DNA from: Halioglobus sp.
GTDB taxonomy: Bacteria; Pseudomonadota; Gammaproteobacteria; Pseudomonadales; Halieaceae
Reading direction: 5' to 3'
DNA length: 64,000 nt
Assembly (NCBI GenBank): GCA_002699145.1
Contig: PABK01000041.1
Span: 62,001 to 126,000 of the forward strand
This document shows positions 1-12,917 of the stretch, one piece after another; position 1 is the first letter of the stretch, and each line of letters opens with the position of its first letter. The position numbers were made by a program, and so were the translations under genes. The notes beneath the pieces were generated by a model. That model did not search any database. It saw only the letters and a program-made list of their open reading frames with translations, and was not told the DNA's origin.

Positions 1-2335
<2,335 letters not shown>

Positions 2336-2336
<1 letters not shown>

Positions 2337-3247
2337 TGTCACAACAGGCGGAAAACGGCGCCATCGTACTGGTCGTCGACGATTCACCGGAAGCGCTGGG
2401 TATGCTCAACGAGGCGCTGGAACAGGCCGGATACACCGTACTGGTCGCCCTGGAAGGGCGCCAGGCAATTACCATCGCGGAAAAGATCACGCCCGACATC
2501 ATCCTGATGGACGCGATCATGCCGCACCTGGACGGCTTCGATACCTGCCGCGCCATGCAGGAAAATCCCGAATTGTCCAACGTCCCGGTCCTCTTCATGA
2601 CCGGGCTGACCGATACCGACAGCATCATCCGCGCGCTGGACGCCGGTGGCGTGGACTATCTTGGCAAACCCGTCGACCCGGACGAACTCATCGCGCGCAT
2701 GCGCGTGCACCTGGCCAACGCACGCAAGACCGCCAGCGCGCAAAGCGCGCTGGACAGCGCCGGCCAGCACCTGTTCACGCTGGACCGCGATGGACGCATC
2801 CTGTGGAGCACGCCGCAGACCAAGGCGCTGTTCAAGCGCGCCCGGGCGGACGAGAGCTGGCAGCGCGGCGCCATGGCCGAGCAGCTGTTGTCCTGGCTGG
2901 CGCACGATCCGCGGCCCAACCAGGCGCTGCGCCTGCAGGGCTGTCCCAGCCCGCTGGAAGTGCGCCTGGTGGAACGCGCAGCGGGGCGCGAGGTATTGCT
3001 GCGGCTGCTCGATGCGGCCACGCCCTCCGGATCAGAGCGCCTGCGCGCGGCCCTGCCGCTGACCGGGCGCGAGTCGGAGGTGCTCTACTGGATCGGCAAC
3101 GGCAAGACCAACCGCGAGATCGGCCAGATCCTGGACAACAGCCCGCGCACCATCAACAAACACCTGGAGCAGATCTACCGCAAGCTCGAGGTGAGCAACC
3201 GCACATCGGCGGCGGCAATCGCCATCCGCGTGCTGGCCGGCGACTGA
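2336..3247 (+). CDS. LuxR/NarL-family response regulator
   Basis: An N-terminal receiver domain (VVDDS acidic pocket, phospho-acceptor Asp59 in LMDAIMP, conserved Lys in GKPVD) is joined through a ~90-residue linker to a C-terminal LuxR-type helix-turn-helix (TGRESEVL...GKTNREIG...TINKHLEQIYRKL). It is probably the partner of the preceding hybrid kinase: the ATG shares one base with the kinase TGA, implying translational coupling. A GTG at 2333 would add one residue. The likely target is the urea locus, possibly through the 13-bp repeats upstream of the porin gene. It converges on ureG with a 18-bp gap. Confidence 0.9.
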
Positions 3248-3265
3248 GCTCGCGCCCGCGCCGTC

Positions 3266-3910
<645 letters not shown>

Positions 3911-3923
3911 GGCAATACCTCCT

Positions 3924-4598
3924 TCAGGAGCGAAATAGTCTCGAATACTGTGTCTCGTGCCAGGCGCTGGCCATGGCGAGCGCCGGCAGCGATGCGCCGA
4001 TGTCCTCGTCCGCAATCCCCTGGGCGCGGTCCAGCGCAGCCGGTACCAGCGCGGCCATTTCACCCAGCAGGCGTTGCGCGGCACCCTGGCCCAGCGGCAC
4101 CAGCTTGGTGGCGGCCGCGACCTGGTTTTCCAGCCAGGCCCAGGTGTAACCGAGCAGCGTGGCGCGGCTGTCCAGTTGCCAGTGCGCGGCGGCCAGCGCA
4201 AACGTTGTCAGGAACACCCTGTCGCGCGGCAGGGTGTCGGGCAGTGGCACCTGCAGCTGGCCGAGCAGCCGCACCAGGGCCTCGCCCATCGCGGTATCGC
4301 CCAGGCGCATTTCCGCCGACTCGCGGCAGGCCAGGGTAAAGGCGTTCCAGTAACACAGCTGGTCGACATCCGCAGTGCGCGCGGCCTGCAGCTGGCGCAG
4401 CAGCAAGGGCAGGTCCACCCGCGCCATGGCCTCTTCAAGCTGCAGCCCCAGCCACTGTCCGCTGGCCGCCTCGTCCGCCAGCCAACCCGCTTCCACCGCC
4501 GCTTCCATACCCTGGGAAAAGGCGTAGCCGCCCACCGGCAGCGCCGCGCTGCTCAGTTGCAACAGGCGCAGCAGGGCGCTGTCAGTGGTGGTGATCAT
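3924..4598 (-). CDS. ureF: Urease accessory protein UreF
   Basis: A 224-residue all-helical UreF that, bound to UreD, couples UreG GTP hydrolysis to nickel insertion. The N-terminal [19 protein letters not shown] region is the family hallmark. I chose the ATG that starts [10 protein letters not shown]; the open frame extends 47 residues upstream but only in the overlap with ureE. The real overlap with the His-rich tail of ureE is 17 bp, indicating coupled translation. Confidence 0.95.
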   Translation of the reverse strand: MITTTDSALLRLLQLSSAALPVGGYAFSQGMEAAVEAGWLADEAASGQWLGLQLEEAMARVDLPLLLRQLQAARTADVDQLCYWNAFTLACRESAEMRLGDTAMGEALVRLLGQLQVPLPDTLPRDRVFLTTFALAAAHWQLDSRATLLGYTWAWLENQVAAATKLVPLGQGAAQRLLGEMAALVPAALDRAQGIADEDIGASLPALAMASAWHETQYSRLFRS

Positions 4599-5079
4599 GC
4601 TGGTGGTGTTCGTGGCCGCCGGCGTAGGCGCCCGCCTCGGGCAGGAACGGCGCGCACTCCGGCACGGTGTGCAGGCCGAGCTGCCGCAGCATGTCCTCCA
4701 GCACATGGTCCGGGGTGATGCGCAGCCAGCGCTCGCCAACCTGCATTTTCACGTGCCGGTTGCCCAGGTGATAACAGGCGCGCGCGAACAGCCGCCAGTC
4801 ATCGCTGCTGGCGTGCAGCACGGCTTCGGCGGCGGCCTCGACGCGGAAGCGGCGCCCGCATTGCGCCAGCAGCACCTCGCCTACCTGCAGCACCTTGCCG
4901 CGATCGAGAAAGACGCGCAGTTCGTCGCCGGCCAAAGTGCGCGCCCTGAACCGGCCCTTCTCACGCTGCAGGTGATCCAGCACCACGGTGTCATCGACAG
5001 CGCGCTGCGCCTCGACGCCCAGGCGGTGACGGACCTCGTAGCTCGCGCAGGTCTCCATGGATATCGTCATGCGCTTCAC
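4582..5079 (-). CDS. ureE: Urease nickel metallochaperone UreE
   Basis: About 165 residues. It binds nickel at the dimer interface and supplies UreG. The C-terminal metal-binding domain contains the conserved NRH-K segment (GNRHVKMQV), and the extreme C-terminus is a histidine-rich tail ([12 protein letters not shown]) typical of UreE. The GTG used here overlaps the ureC stop by 4 bp; an in-frame ATG at 5070 is an equally plausible start three residues later, and neither has a strong ribosome binding site, consistent with coupling to ureC. Confidence 0.95.
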   Translation of the reverse strand: MKRMTISMETCASYEVRHRLGVEAQRAVDDTVVLDHLQREKGRFRARTLAGDELRVFLDRGKVLQVGEVLLAQCGRRFRVEAAAEAVLHASSDDWRLFARACYHLGNRHVKMQVGERWLRITPDHVLEDMLRQLGLHTVPECAPFLPEAGAYAGGHEHHQHDHHH

Positions 5080-6779
5080 ACCAGGTTGTAAAGCTGCGCC
5101 AGGGGCAGCTCGGTGGCAGGCTCACAGGTCAGCAACTCGCCGTCCGCGCGCACCTCGTAGGTCTGCGGGTCCACCATGATGTCGGGCATCCAGGCATTGT
5201 GGATCATGTCCCGCTTACCGATGTTGCGCGTGTTGCGACAGGCGAGCAATCTGCGTTGCAGGCCGAGGCTGTCGCCGATACCGGCCTGTATCGCGGCGGC
5301 GCTGGTAAAGGTCACGCAGGTTGCCGCCGGCGCCGCGCCGAAACCGCCGAACATGAGGCGGTAGTGCACCGGCTGGGGCGTGGGTATGGACGCGTTGGGG
5401 TCGCCCATAGGCGCCGCCGCAATGAATCCGCCCTTGATGATCATAGCGGGCTTGGCGCCGAAGAACGCCGGCTTCCACAACACCAGGTCGGCCAGTTTTC
5501 CCACCTCCACGGAACCCACCTCGTGATCTATACCGTGGCTGATGGCCGGGTTGATGGTGTACTTGGCGATGTAGCGGCGCGCGCGGAAATTGTCGTTGCG
5601 TTCGCTGTCCTGCGGCAGTGGCCCGCGCTGCACCTTCATCTTGTGCGCCGTTTGCCAGGTGCGGGTAATGACCTCACCGACACGTCCCATGGCCTGGGAA
5701 TCGGAGGCGATCATGCTGAAGGCGCCGAGGTCGTGGAAGATATCCTCGGCGGCAATGGTCTCCTTGCGGATGCGCGAGTCGGCGAAGGCGACGTCCTCGG
5801 GAATCGCCGGGTCAAGGTGGTGGCAGACCATGAGCATGTCCAGGTGTTCGTCCACCGTGTTGCGCGTATAGGGCCGCGTCGGGTTGGTGGAAGACGGCAG
5901 TACGTTGGCCTCGGCGCAGGCCCTGATGATATCCGGCGCGTGCCCGCCGCCGGCGCCCTCGGTGTGATAGGTGTGGATGGTGCGGCCGCCTATGGCCGCC
6001 AGCGTGTCATCGACGAAACCCGACTCATTGAGCGTGTCGGTGTGTATCGCCACCTGCACGTCGAAGCGCTCTGCGACCGCGAGGCAGTTGTCGATCGCCG
6101 CCGGGGTGGTGCCCCAGTCCTCGTGCAGCTTCAGGCCGCAGGCGCCGGCGACGAGCTGTTCTTCCAGCGCCGGGGCCAGGCTGGCGTTGCCCTTGCCGAG
6201 AAAGCCCAGGTTCATGGGCAGGCTGTCGGTGGCCTGCAGCATCCTGCCGATATTCCACGGCCCCGGCGTACAGGTGGTGGCGTTGGTGCCGGTGGCCGGC
6301 CCGGTGCCGCCACCGAGCATGGTGGTGACCCCGGACATCAGGGCCTCCTCGATCTGCTGCGGGCAGATGAAGTGGATGTGCGCGTCCACGCCGCCGGCGG
6401 TGAGAATCTGCCCTTCACCGGCGATGATTTCCGTGCCCGGCCCGATAAGGATATCGACGCCGTCCTGCACGTCGGGATTGCCGGCCTTGCCGATACCCGC
6501 AATGCGTCCGCCCTTGAGCGCCACGTCCGCCTTGACAATGCCCCAGTGATCCAGGATCAGGGCATTGGTGATGACGGTGTCGGCGCAATCGGCGCTCACC
6601 GCCTGTCCCTGGCCCATGCCGTCGCGGATGACCTTGCCACCGCCAAACTTCACCTCGTCCCCGTACACCGTGTAGTCGCGTTCGACCTCGATCAGCAACG
6701 CGGTGTCGCCCAGGCGCACCCGGTCGCCGGTGGTCGGCCCGAACATCGAAGCGTAGGCGCCCCGGTCGATGCCGCTCAT
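5076..6779 (-). CDS. ureC: Urease alpha subunit
   Basis: The catalytic subunit, 567 residues, hydrolysing urea to ammonia and carbamate in the cytoplasm. Every active-site residue sits at the position familiar from Klebsiella urease: His134 and His136 (HIH), carbamylated Lys217 (GLKLHEDWG), His246, His272, flap His320 (VCHH) and Asp360 (SDSQAMGR). So the enzyme looks fully functional. It overlaps ureB by 4 bp at its start and ureE by 4 bp at its end, the usual arrangement for a stoichiometric urease operon. Confidence 0.99.
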   Translation of the reverse strand: MSGIDRGAYASMFGPTTGDRVRLGDTALLIEVERDYTVYGDEVKFGGGKVIRDGMGQGQAVSADCADTVITNALILDHWGIVKADVALKGGRIAGIGKAGNPDVQDGVDILIGPGTEIIAGEGQILTAGGVDAHIHFICPQQIEEALMSGVTTMLGGGTGPATGTNATTCTPGPWNIGRMLQATDSLPMNLGFLGKGNASLAPALEEQLVAGACGLKLHEDWGTTPAAIDNCLAVAERFDVQVAIHTDTLNESGFVDDTLAAIGGRTIHTYHTEGAGGGHAPDIIRACAEANVLPSSTNPTRPYTRNTVDEHLDMLMVCHHLDPAIPEDVAFADSRIRKETIAAEDIFHDLGAFSMIASDSQAMGRVGEVITRTWQTAHKMKVQRGPLPQDSERNDNFRARRYIAKYTINPAISHGIDHEVGSVEVGKLADLVLWKPAFFGAKPAMIIKGGFIAAAPMGDPNASIPTPQPVHYRLMFGGFGAAPAATCVTFTSAAAIQAGIGDSLGLQRRLLACRNTRNIGKRDMIHNAWMPDIMVDPQTYEVRADGELLTCEPATELPLAQLYNLV

Positions 6780-7102
6780 GACTCCCCTCCCGCCGGGTCC
6801 AGCGCGCCCATGACCGCGGCGCGAAAGCCGTATACGCTGCGGCTGCCGGCGTAGGCCACCAGTTCCACGCTGCGGCGCTGACCCGGCTCGAAACGCACCG
6901 CGGTGCCCGAGGCGATATTCAGGCGGTAGCCCCTGGCCGCCTCCCGGTCAAACTGCAGCGCCGGGTTGACCTCGAAGAAATGGTAGTGGGAGCCGACCTG
7001 CACCGGCCGGTCGCCGCTGTTGGCCACCTCCAGTGTCAGCGTGTCGCGCCCGGCGTTCAGGGCGATCTCGCCGTCGGCGAGCAGAAACTCTCCTGGAATC
7101 AT
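6776..7102 (-). CDS. ureB: Urease beta subunit
   Basis: 108 residues starting MIPGEF, the standard UreB N-terminus, with the conserved [11 protein letters not shown] and YGFRA segments. The ATG at 7102 is preceded by GGAGAG; a GTG 15 bp further upstream is in frame but has no family support. UreB is a structural subunit of the (UreABC)3 complex. The 4-bp overlap with ureC indicates translational coupling. Confidence 0.97.
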   Translation of the reverse strand: MIPGEFLLADGEIALNAGRDTLTLEVANSGDRPVQVGSHYHFFEVNPALQFDREAARGYRLNIASGTAVRFEPGQRRSVELVAYAGSRSVYGFRAAVMGALDPAGGES

Positions 7103-7120
7103 GTAGCGCTCTCCCACTGT

Positions 7121-7423
7121 CTAGTTGATCGGGTTGTGGAGGGTGACGAGCTTGGTGCCGTCCGGGAACGTCGCCTCCACCTGCACCTCGTGCACCAGCT
7201 CAGGCACCCCGTCCATTACCTGCCCGGCGCTGAGAATGGTCTTGCCGTAACTCATCAGTTCCGCAACGGTCCTGCCGTCGCGGGCGCCCTCCATGATCTC
7301 CAGCGTGAGGTAGGCGACCGCCTCCGGATAGTTCAGCCGCACCCCGCGCCGCAGGCGCCGCTCCGCGAGCAGGGCTGCGGTCACGACCAGCAACTTGTCT
7401 TTCTCTCTGGGCAACAGTTCCAT
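7121..7423 (-). CDS. ureA: Urease gamma subunit
   Basis: 100 residues, [12 protein letters not shown] at the N-terminus and the conserved [21 protein letters not shown] at the C-terminus (shown here only in part of the family signature). It is the small structural subunit of urease, as a separate gene in the usual bacterial three-subunit form. It lies 27 bp downstream of ureD and 18 bp upstream of ureB. Confidence 0.97.
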   Translation of the reverse strand: MELLPREKDKLLVVTAALLAERRLRRGVRLNYPEAVAYLTLEIMEGARDGRTVAELMSYGKTILSAGQVMDGVPELVHEVQVEATFPDGTKLVTLHNPIN

Positions 7424-7450
7424 GAATGTCCTCGTAATCCTCGCTCTGTG

Positions 7451-8326
7451 TCAGGTCAGCCAGATTCGCGGCGGGCAGGCGGGGCGCCCGCACAGCGCCG
7501 GTCGCAGCAGCTGCCACCAGTGGGAAAACTGTGCCCGCGCTCGCTCCGCGCTGTCGCCGAGGTAGCGTCCGACGTAATAATCCCCCAGCCGGGTGATACT
7601 GAACTGGTGCGCCACGTCCGCCTCGACTACCTCGCGCAACCGCGCCAGCACTTCCGCGCCATCGCCTGCGACCAGTGGCCCAAGCAGGAAAAATCCGTAT
7701 ACCGGCTGCGCCTGCAATGCCGCGGCACCGGCCATACGTTCGCGGTTGTCGTCGTTCAGGTCGAAGCCCTCGACAAATACCGGCACCCCCTCGTGGTAGA
7801 CGCGGTAACGCTGCCGGCAACTGCCACTGCGAAATGGCGCACCGCTGGCCGGCAGGCCAAGGCAGGTGACTTCCCACAGTGCACAGTGCGCTCCGCCGGC
7901 CAGGTGCACCCGCGTATCGATGGATACCTCGGCGCCATCGTAGACGATGGTGTCCAGCGGAAACCATTCCACGCCAGCCTGCCGCTCCAGGTGCAGGCTT
8001 GTCCGCTGGTACTGCCGTGTACCGCAACGCCGTGCGCGATAGGCGCGCGCCGCACCGGGCGTGGTGAGCAGCGCCCGCGCCTGCTCACCCAATCGTATAT
8101 CCACCTCCAGGCTGTCGCCGGAGACCATGCCGCCGGGCGGGTGCAGCAGGTACACGTGCGCGCAATCGGGCCCCTCCGGATAGAAGGGTTTCTGCACGTA
8201 CAGCGGTCCCTCGTGCTCGCAACCAACCAGGCGCGTGCCGCCACGGCGGCGCTGCAGGTCCAGCGCAATGCTGGCGCACCACTGCCCGCTGGCTGCCGCC
8301 AGTTCCTCTGGCAAGGGCTGGTTCAC
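7451..8326 (-). CDS. ureD: Urease accessory protein UreD/UreH
   Basis: A 291-residue beta-rich scaffold that binds apo-urease and recruits UreF and UreG for nickel insertion. Family segments seen are LLHPPGGMVSGD, the TTPGAA(R/K)xYR motif and PLDTIVYDGA. It leads the urease structural genes, as in most proteobacteria, and is 13 bp downstream of a 56-residue small gene. Confidence 0.95.
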   Translation of the reverse strand: MNQPLPEELAAASGQWCASIALDLQRRRGGTRLVGCEHEGPLYVQKPFYPEGPDCAHVYLLHPPGGMVSGDSLEVDIRLGEQARALLTTPGAARAYRARRCGTRQYQRTSLHLERQAGVEWFPLDTIVYDGAEVSIDTRVHLAGGAHCALWEVTCLGLPASGAPFRSGSCRQRYRVYHEGVPVFVEGFDLNDDNRERMAGAAALQAQPVYGFFLLGPLVAGDGAEVLARLREVVEADVAHQFSITRLGDYYVGRYLGDSAERARAQFSHWWQLLRPALCGRPACPPRIWLT

Positions 8327-8339
8327 GGCGACAGCGTGC

Positions 8340-8510
8340 TCAGTTGCCCGGGCGCAGCCAGAAAACGCCGACGCCGATTGCCAGCGCGGCCAGCGACAGG
8401 AACACCCCTTCGCCGGTCGCCGCGCTCGCCACCTCGTGGTGAGCGTGGGTCTGCGCCGCCGGCAGGGCCAGGACGATCACCGCGTAAGCATGACGTTTCC
8501 AGTGGTTCAT
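8340..8510 (-). CDS. Small (56 aa) putative membrane protein between urtE and ureD
   Basis: An ATG preceded by TGAGGAG about 9 bases upstream opens a 56-codon frame ending in TGA. The product has a basic N-terminus (MNHWKRH), a hydrophobic stretch ending in AQTHAHHE that may be a signal peptide, and a second hydrophobic helix (VFLSLAALAIGVGVFWL) close to a short C-terminus. The His-rich THAHH segment could bind metal. It sits in line with the transporter and urease genes (44 bp after urtE, 13 bp before ureD), so co-transcription is likely. I do not recognise the family; a distant link to HupE/UreJ-like nickel permeases is possible only as context, since it is far too short. Confidence 0.6.
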   Translation of the reverse strand: MNHWKRHAYAVIVLALPAAQTHAHHEVASAATGEGVFLSLAALAIGVGVFWLRPGN

Positions 8511-8554
8511 TGCGTCTCTCTCCTCAGGGTGCCGGCCAGCTGGCCGTGCTGGTT

Positions 8555-9250
8555 TCAGACCGCCAGGTGCCGGTTGACCAGTTCATCGGTTAATTCCTCC
8601 ATCGCCCCGTGCGCCACGGCGCGCCCCTTCTCCATCAGGCAAAAGGTCTGTCCCACGCGGCGGGCGAAATGCAGCTTCTGCTCCACCAGCACGACGGTCA
8701 GCCCCTCCTCCCGGTTCAGCTTGAGAATGACATCGCCGATCTGCTGTACGATATTTGGCTGGATGCCCTCGTTGGGCTCGTCGAGAATGAGCACCTTGGG
8801 GTCCAGCACCAGGGCGCGGCCGATCGCCAGTTGCTGTTGCTGGCCACCGGACAGGTCACCGCCGCGCCGCCCCATCATCTGGGCGAGCACCGGGAACAGC
8901 TCGAAGATTCGCTCGGGAATCCTGCGGCTGCGGTCACGGCGACTGCCCAGTGCAACGCGCAGGTTTTCCTCGACGGTGAGCAGCGGGAAAATGTCCCGGC
9001 CCTGGGGGACATAGCCCACGCCGTTGCGCGGGCGGGACTCCGCGGACTGGCGTGTGATGTCGACGCCGTCGACGCTGATCGTACCGCTTTCTATCGGCAA
9101 CAGGCCCATCAGGCACTTCAACAGGGTGGTCTTGCCGACACCGTTGCGCCCCATGATGCAGGTGACCGACCCGGCCGCGATGTCCAGGTTCATGTCCCAG
9201 AGGATGCGCGTGCCGCCGTAGGCCTGGTTGACGCTGTCGAAACTGATCAA
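8555..9250 (-). CDS. urtE: Urea ABC transporter ATP-binding subunit UrtE
   Basis: 231 residues with Walker A GRNGVGKTT, signature LSGGQQQQLAIGRAL and Walker B VLILDEP, followed by the NEGIQPNIV segment typical of UrtE/LivF-like ATPases. I place the start at the TTG at 9250, which overlaps the urtD TGA (TTGA) and has GGGAGAGG just upstream; it gives the normal family length. The long open frame further upstream is antisense noise inside urtD. One of the two ATPases driving high-affinity urea import. Confidence 0.95.
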   Translation of the reverse strand: MISFDSVNQAYGGTRILWDMNLDIAAGSVTCIMGRNGVGKTTLLKCLMGLLPIESGTISVDGVDITRQSAESRPRNGVGYVPQGRDIFPLLTVEENLRVALGSRRDRSRRIPERIFELFPVLAQMMGRRGGDLSGGQQQQLAIGRALVLDPKVLILDEPNEGIQPNIVQQIGDVILKLNREEGLTVVLVEQKLHFARRVGQTFCLMEKGRAVAHGAMEELTDELVNRHLAV

Positions 9251-10083
9251 TGCCCCTCTCCCAGGTAAACCTCGATCACAGCCGGGTCGTTTTGCACCTC
9301 GCTCATGCTGCCCTCCGCCAGCAGGCTGCCCTGGTGCAGGACGGACACGGTGCGCGCGATGCTGCGGACGAAGGCCATGTCGTGCTCGACCACGACCACC
9401 GTGCGCTCCCCGGCCAGCGAGGTGAGCAGTTCCGCGGTGCGCTCGGTTTCCTGGGCGGTCATGCCCGCCACCGGTTCGTCGATCAGCAGCAGCCGCGGCT
9501 CGGACATCAGCAACATGCCGATCTCCAGCCACTGCTTCTGGCCGTGGGACAGGGCGCCGGCGGTCATGCTGTACTCCGCCTGCAGGCCGATAACGCCGAG
9601 CACGTGATCGATGCGGTCGAGCTGTTCACTGTCCAGCCGCGCCAGCAGCGTGGGCAGGATGCCCTTGTTCATGCGCATCGCCAGTTCAAGGTTGGCGTAC
9701 ACGGTCTGCGCCTCGAATACGCTGGGTTTCTGGAACTTGCGCCCGATACCGAGCCCGGCGATCTCCGCCTCGTTGCGGCCCAGCAGGTCCAGCGTCTGGC
9801 CAAACCACACCTCGCCGGCGTCCGGCTGGGTCTTGCCGGTGATGACATCCATCAGGGTGGTCTTGCCGGCACCGTTGGCGCCGATCAGGCAGCGCAGCTC
9901 TCCCTCCTCGATATACAGGTTGAGATCGTTGAGTGCACGGAAACCGTCGAAACTGACCGTAAGGTCCTCGATGTACAGCAGGATGCTCTTCGAGGTGTCC
10001 ACCACCGGTGGCTGCCGTTCGAAGAACAGCGGGAAAACCGTCTCGCGGTCGGCGAGGCTGCGCAGTGTATCGCCAATGCTCAT
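9247..10083 (-). CDS. urtD: Urea ABC transporter ATP-binding subunit UrtD
   Basis: 278 residues, LivG-like ATPase: Walker A GANGAGKTT, signature LSHGQKQWLEIGMLL and Walker B LLLIDEPVAGMT. The ATG at 10083 overlaps the urtC TGA (ATGA). SHGQ in place of SGGQ is usual for UrtD. It pairs with UrtE on the cytoplasmic face of the UrtBC permease. Confidence 0.95.
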   Translation of the reverse strand: MSIGDTLRSLADRETVFPLFFERQPPVVDTSKSILLYIEDLTVSFDGFRALNDLNLYIEEGELRCLIGANGAGKTTLMDVITGKTQPDAGEVWFGQTLDLLGRNEAEIAGLGIGRKFQKPSVFEAQTVYANLELAMRMNKGILPTLLARLDSEQLDRIDHVLGVIGLQAEYSMTAGALSHGQKQWLEIGMLLMSEPRLLLIDEPVAGMTAQETERTAELLTSLAGERTVVVVEHDMAFVRSIARTVSVLHQGSLLAEGSMSEVQNDPAVIEVYLGEGH

Positions 10084-11204
10084 GCGCGCCTCCCGCCCAG
10101 GCGTTCGCGGAACAACCCGACAATCCCCTGGGGCAGGAATACTGTCACCGCCACGAACAGCCCGCCCAGCGCGAACAGCCAGGCCTCCGGCCACACGGCG
10201 GTAAAACGGGTCTTGGCGTAGTTCACAAGGATGGCGCCGATGACCGCGCCGTAGAGCGTGCCGCGCCCCCCCACCGCGACCCACACCACCACCTCGATGG
10301 AGTTCAGCGGCGAGAACTCACCGGGATTGATGATGCCGACCTGCGGCACGTAGAGCGCGCCGGCGATACCCGCCAGCACCGCCGAATACACGAACAGCCA
10401 GATCTTGTACCTCTCGGTACGAAAGCCGATAAAGCGAGTGCGCGGCTCGTCATCGCGAATCGCCAGGATGACGCGACCCATCTTGGACCCCATGATCCAC
10501 TGGCTGGCGACGTAGGCCAGGCCCAGGGCAAGCGCCGATACCAGCAGCAGCCCGACACGGGTGCTGTCCGCCTGCAGGTCGAAGCCGAGCAGGTCCTTGA
10601 AATCCGTCAGGCCGTTGTTGCCGCCAAAGCCCATCTCGTTGCGGAAGAAGGCGAGCATCAACGCGTAGGTCAGCGCCTGGGTCATGATGGACAGGTACAC
10701 GCCGACAACGCGCGAACGAAACGCCAGGTAGCCGAATACGAAGGCCAGTATCCCGGGCACAAGCATCACCATCAGCAACGCGAACCAGAACTGGTCGAAG
10801 CCGTACCAGTACCAGGGCAGTTCCTGCCAGTTGAGGAACACCATGAAGTCCGGCAGTTCCGGGTTGCCGTACACGCCCCGGTCGCCGATTTGCCGCATCA
10901 GGTACATGCCCAGGGCGTAGCCGCCCAGGCCGAAGAAGGCGCCGTGCCCCAGGCTGAGTATGCCGCAGTATCCCCACACCACGTCTACCGCCATGGCCAG
11001 CAGGGCGTAGCACAGATACTTGCCAAGCAGGGTGATGGTGTAGGTGCTGACGTGGAAGATCGAGTCCTGCGGAAAGGCCAGGTTGCCGATCGCCGCCAGC
11101 ACGGTGATGCCGAACAATACCGCCAGGAACAGCGGCGCGCGCGCACGCAGCTCGTGCACGGCCGAGGCCTGCCCGGTCAGTACCGGGGTCGTCGCCACAC
11201 TCAT
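10080..11204 (-). CDS. urtC: Urea ABC transporter permease UrtC
   Basis: 374 residues with about nine membrane helices, LivM family. Conserved stretches include GYCGILSLGHGAFFGLGGYA near residue 80 and the EAA-like cytoplasmic loop IRDDEPRTRFIGF. It forms the membrane channel with UrtB. Four-base overlaps with both urtB and urtD show tight operon coupling. Confidence 0.95.
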   Translation of the reverse strand: MSVATTPVLTGQASAVHELRARAPLFLAVLFGITVLAAIGNLAFPQDSIFHVSTYTITLLGKYLCYALLAMAVDVVWGYCGILSLGHGAFFGLGGYALGMYLMRQIGDRGVYGNPELPDFMVFLNWQELPWYWYGFDQFWFALLMVMLVPGILAFVFGYLAFRSRVVGVYLSIMTQALTYALMLAFFRNEMGFGGNNGLTDFKDLLGFDLQADSTRVGLLLVSALALGLAYVASQWIMGSKMGRVILAIRDDEPRTRFIGFRTERYKIWLFVYSAVLAGIAGALYVPQVGIINPGEFSPLNSIEVVVWVAVGGRGTLYGAVIGAILVNYAKTRFTAVWPEAWLFALGGLFVAVTVFLPQGIVGLFRERLGGRRA

Positions 11205-12862
11205 TCCGCCGCCCTTCCCTTCTGCGGAAACAGCCCCCTGGGCCGTTTCTGGATGAACAGGATGATGAACACCAGCACCAGGATCTTCGCCAGTACCGCC
11301 CCGGTGACCGGCTCCAGGAACTTGTTCACGACACCCAGGGAGAGGGCACCGACCAGGGTGCCCCAGAGATTGCCGACACCGCCAAACACGACAACCATGA
11401 ACGAATCGATGATGTACGCCTGCCCGAGGTTGGGGCCGACATTGGTGAGCTGGCTCAGCGCCACCCCGGCGATGCCGGCGATGCCCGAGCCCAACCCAAA
11501 GGTCAGGGCATCCACCCAGTCGGCGCGCACACCAATGGCCCTGGCCATACTCCGATTCTGCGAAACCGCACGCACGTTGAGGCCCAGCGAGGTGCGATTG
11601 AGCACCAGCTGTAGCACGAAGAACACCACGAGGGCGAACAGGAACACGTAAAGGCGATTGTAGGTCAGCGAGAAAACGCTGTTGATCTGCAGCGAACCGC
11701 TCATCCAGTCAGGGGTGAACACCTGCCGGTTGAGTGGCGAAAAGATGGTGCGCACGGCCTGTTGCAGGATCAGGCTGATGCCAAAGGTCGCCAGCAAGGT
11801 CTCCAGCGGCCGGCCATGCAGGAAGCGAATGACCGAGCGCTCGATGAGTACACCCACCAGTCCCGACACCACAAAGGCCGCGGGTACGGCGATGAACAGC
11901 GAGTACTCGATGTGTTGCGGCAGCAATACCTGGACCATGTAAGTGGTGTAGGCGCCGAGCATGATCAGTTCCCCGTGCGCCATATTGATCACACCCATGA
12001 CACCAAAGGTGATCGCCAGGCCCAGCGCCGCCAACAGCAGCACCGAGCCCAGGCTGAGGCCAAAGAATACGGTCTCCAGGGAGCCGTAGAAGCTGATCCT
12101 TGAGTCGATGGTGACCAGGGCGCGCTGCGCCGCCTCGCGCACCGCGGCGTCTTCCTCGCCATAGTTGCCGTCGTCATCGCGCTGGACCATGGACTGCAAC
12201 TGGTTGCGCACGGCGGGCTGCAGGCTGCCCGCCACCGTTTCCACCGCGCCCAGCCGCGCCTCGCTATCGCCGGAGGTCTGCAGCAGGTTCAGCGCCAGGG
12301 CCGTTTGCAGCAGCTCGACGACATCGGGATCGGTCTCCGTCTCGATGGCAGCGCGCAACAGGGGCAGGTTGTCCTCGTCTGGCCGTTCCAGCAGGTTCTG
12401 CGCAGCGCGCAGGCGCTGCCGGGGGTCCTCGCTGGACAGGGTCAGGCGGGCTATGGCGCCGCGCAAGTGGATACGCACCCGGTTGCTCACCTTCACCTTG
12501 CGCAAGGCGGATTTTTCGCTCGCGCCCAGGGAAGCGCCCGACAGGGGATCGCTGAGCTGGTACTGGCCCGCGTCGTCGCGCACGGCGCGCACCACCCGCT
12601 TGTCGCTTCTGCGATAGTACAGGTCGCCCTCGAGCATGGCGGTGAAGGCGGGTACTGCCGCTTCGCCACCCACGGCTTCCACCTCCTCGAGAATGGCCGG
12701 GACCTTGCTCAGCGAAGCGCCCGCCAGTGCGGCCAACGCGCTGTCTAGATCGGCGGCCCAGACGCTGTAAGGCAACAGGAGCAGCGCCATGCACAGCAGC
12801 AGTGCCTGCCAGCGGCCCGTGCACCTGGCTGTCTCAATGGCTTGGTTGAACCGTCCCGTCAT
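11201..12862 (-). CDS. urtB: Urea ABC transporter permease UrtB with periplasmic extension
   Basis: 553 residues. A signal peptide (LLLLPYSVWAADLD) leads a ~230-residue extracytoplasmic region of helical, HEAT-like character, followed by a LivH-type permease domain (ITFGVMGVINMAHGELIMLGAY, then ~8 helices). This long N-terminal extension is usual in proteobacterial UrtB. It starts 119 bp downstream of urtA, beyond a hairpin terminator. Confidence 0.94.
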   Translation of the reverse strand: MTGRFNQAIETARCTGRWQALLLCMALLLLPYSVWAADLDSALAALAGASLSKVPAILEEVEAVGGEAAVPAFTAMLEGDLYYRRSDKRVVRAVRDDAGQYQLSDPLSGASLGASEKSALRKVKVSNRVRIHLRGAIARLTLSSEDPRQRLRAAQNLLERPDEDNLPLLRAAIETETDPDVVELLQTALALNLLQTSGDSEARLGAVETVAGSLQPAVRNQLQSMVQRDDDGNYGEEDAAVREAAQRALVTIDSRISFYGSLETVFFGLSLGSVLLLAALGLAITFGVMGVINMAHGELIMLGAYTTYMVQVLLPQHIEYSLFIAVPAAFVVSGLVGVLIERSVIRFLHGRPLETLLATFGISLILQQAVRTIFSPLNRQVFTPDWMSGSLQINSVFSLTYNRLYVFLFALVVFFVLQLVLNRTSLGLNVRAVSQNRSMARAIGVRADWVDALTFGLGSGIAGIAGVALSQLTNVGPNLGQAYIIDSFMVVVFGGVGNLWGTLVGALSLGVVNKFLEPVTGAVLAKILVLVFIILFIQKRPRGLFPQKGRAAE

Positions 12863-12892
12863 GTGTCGCGATACCCGTCCCGGTCAGCGAAG

Positions 12893-12912
12893 GGGCGGCC
12901 CGGGGGCCGCCC
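12893..12912 (-). other. GC-rich hairpin downstream of the urtA terminator
   Basis: An 8-bp perfect stem (GGGCGGCC/GGCCGCCC) with a 4-base loop lies between the terminator and urtB. It may stabilise or pause the read-through transcript; the function is inferred from position only. Confidence 0.4.
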
Positions 12913-12917
12913 TGGAG

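Noticed and set aside
5199-6854. 551-codon open frame opposite ureC (and 537 codons at 6980-8593, 750 codons at 29139-31391, 634 codons at 20939-22843 on the minus strand)
   Set aside because: Shadow frames of high-GC genes; their products lack family features, while the opposite strand encodes recognised proteins.
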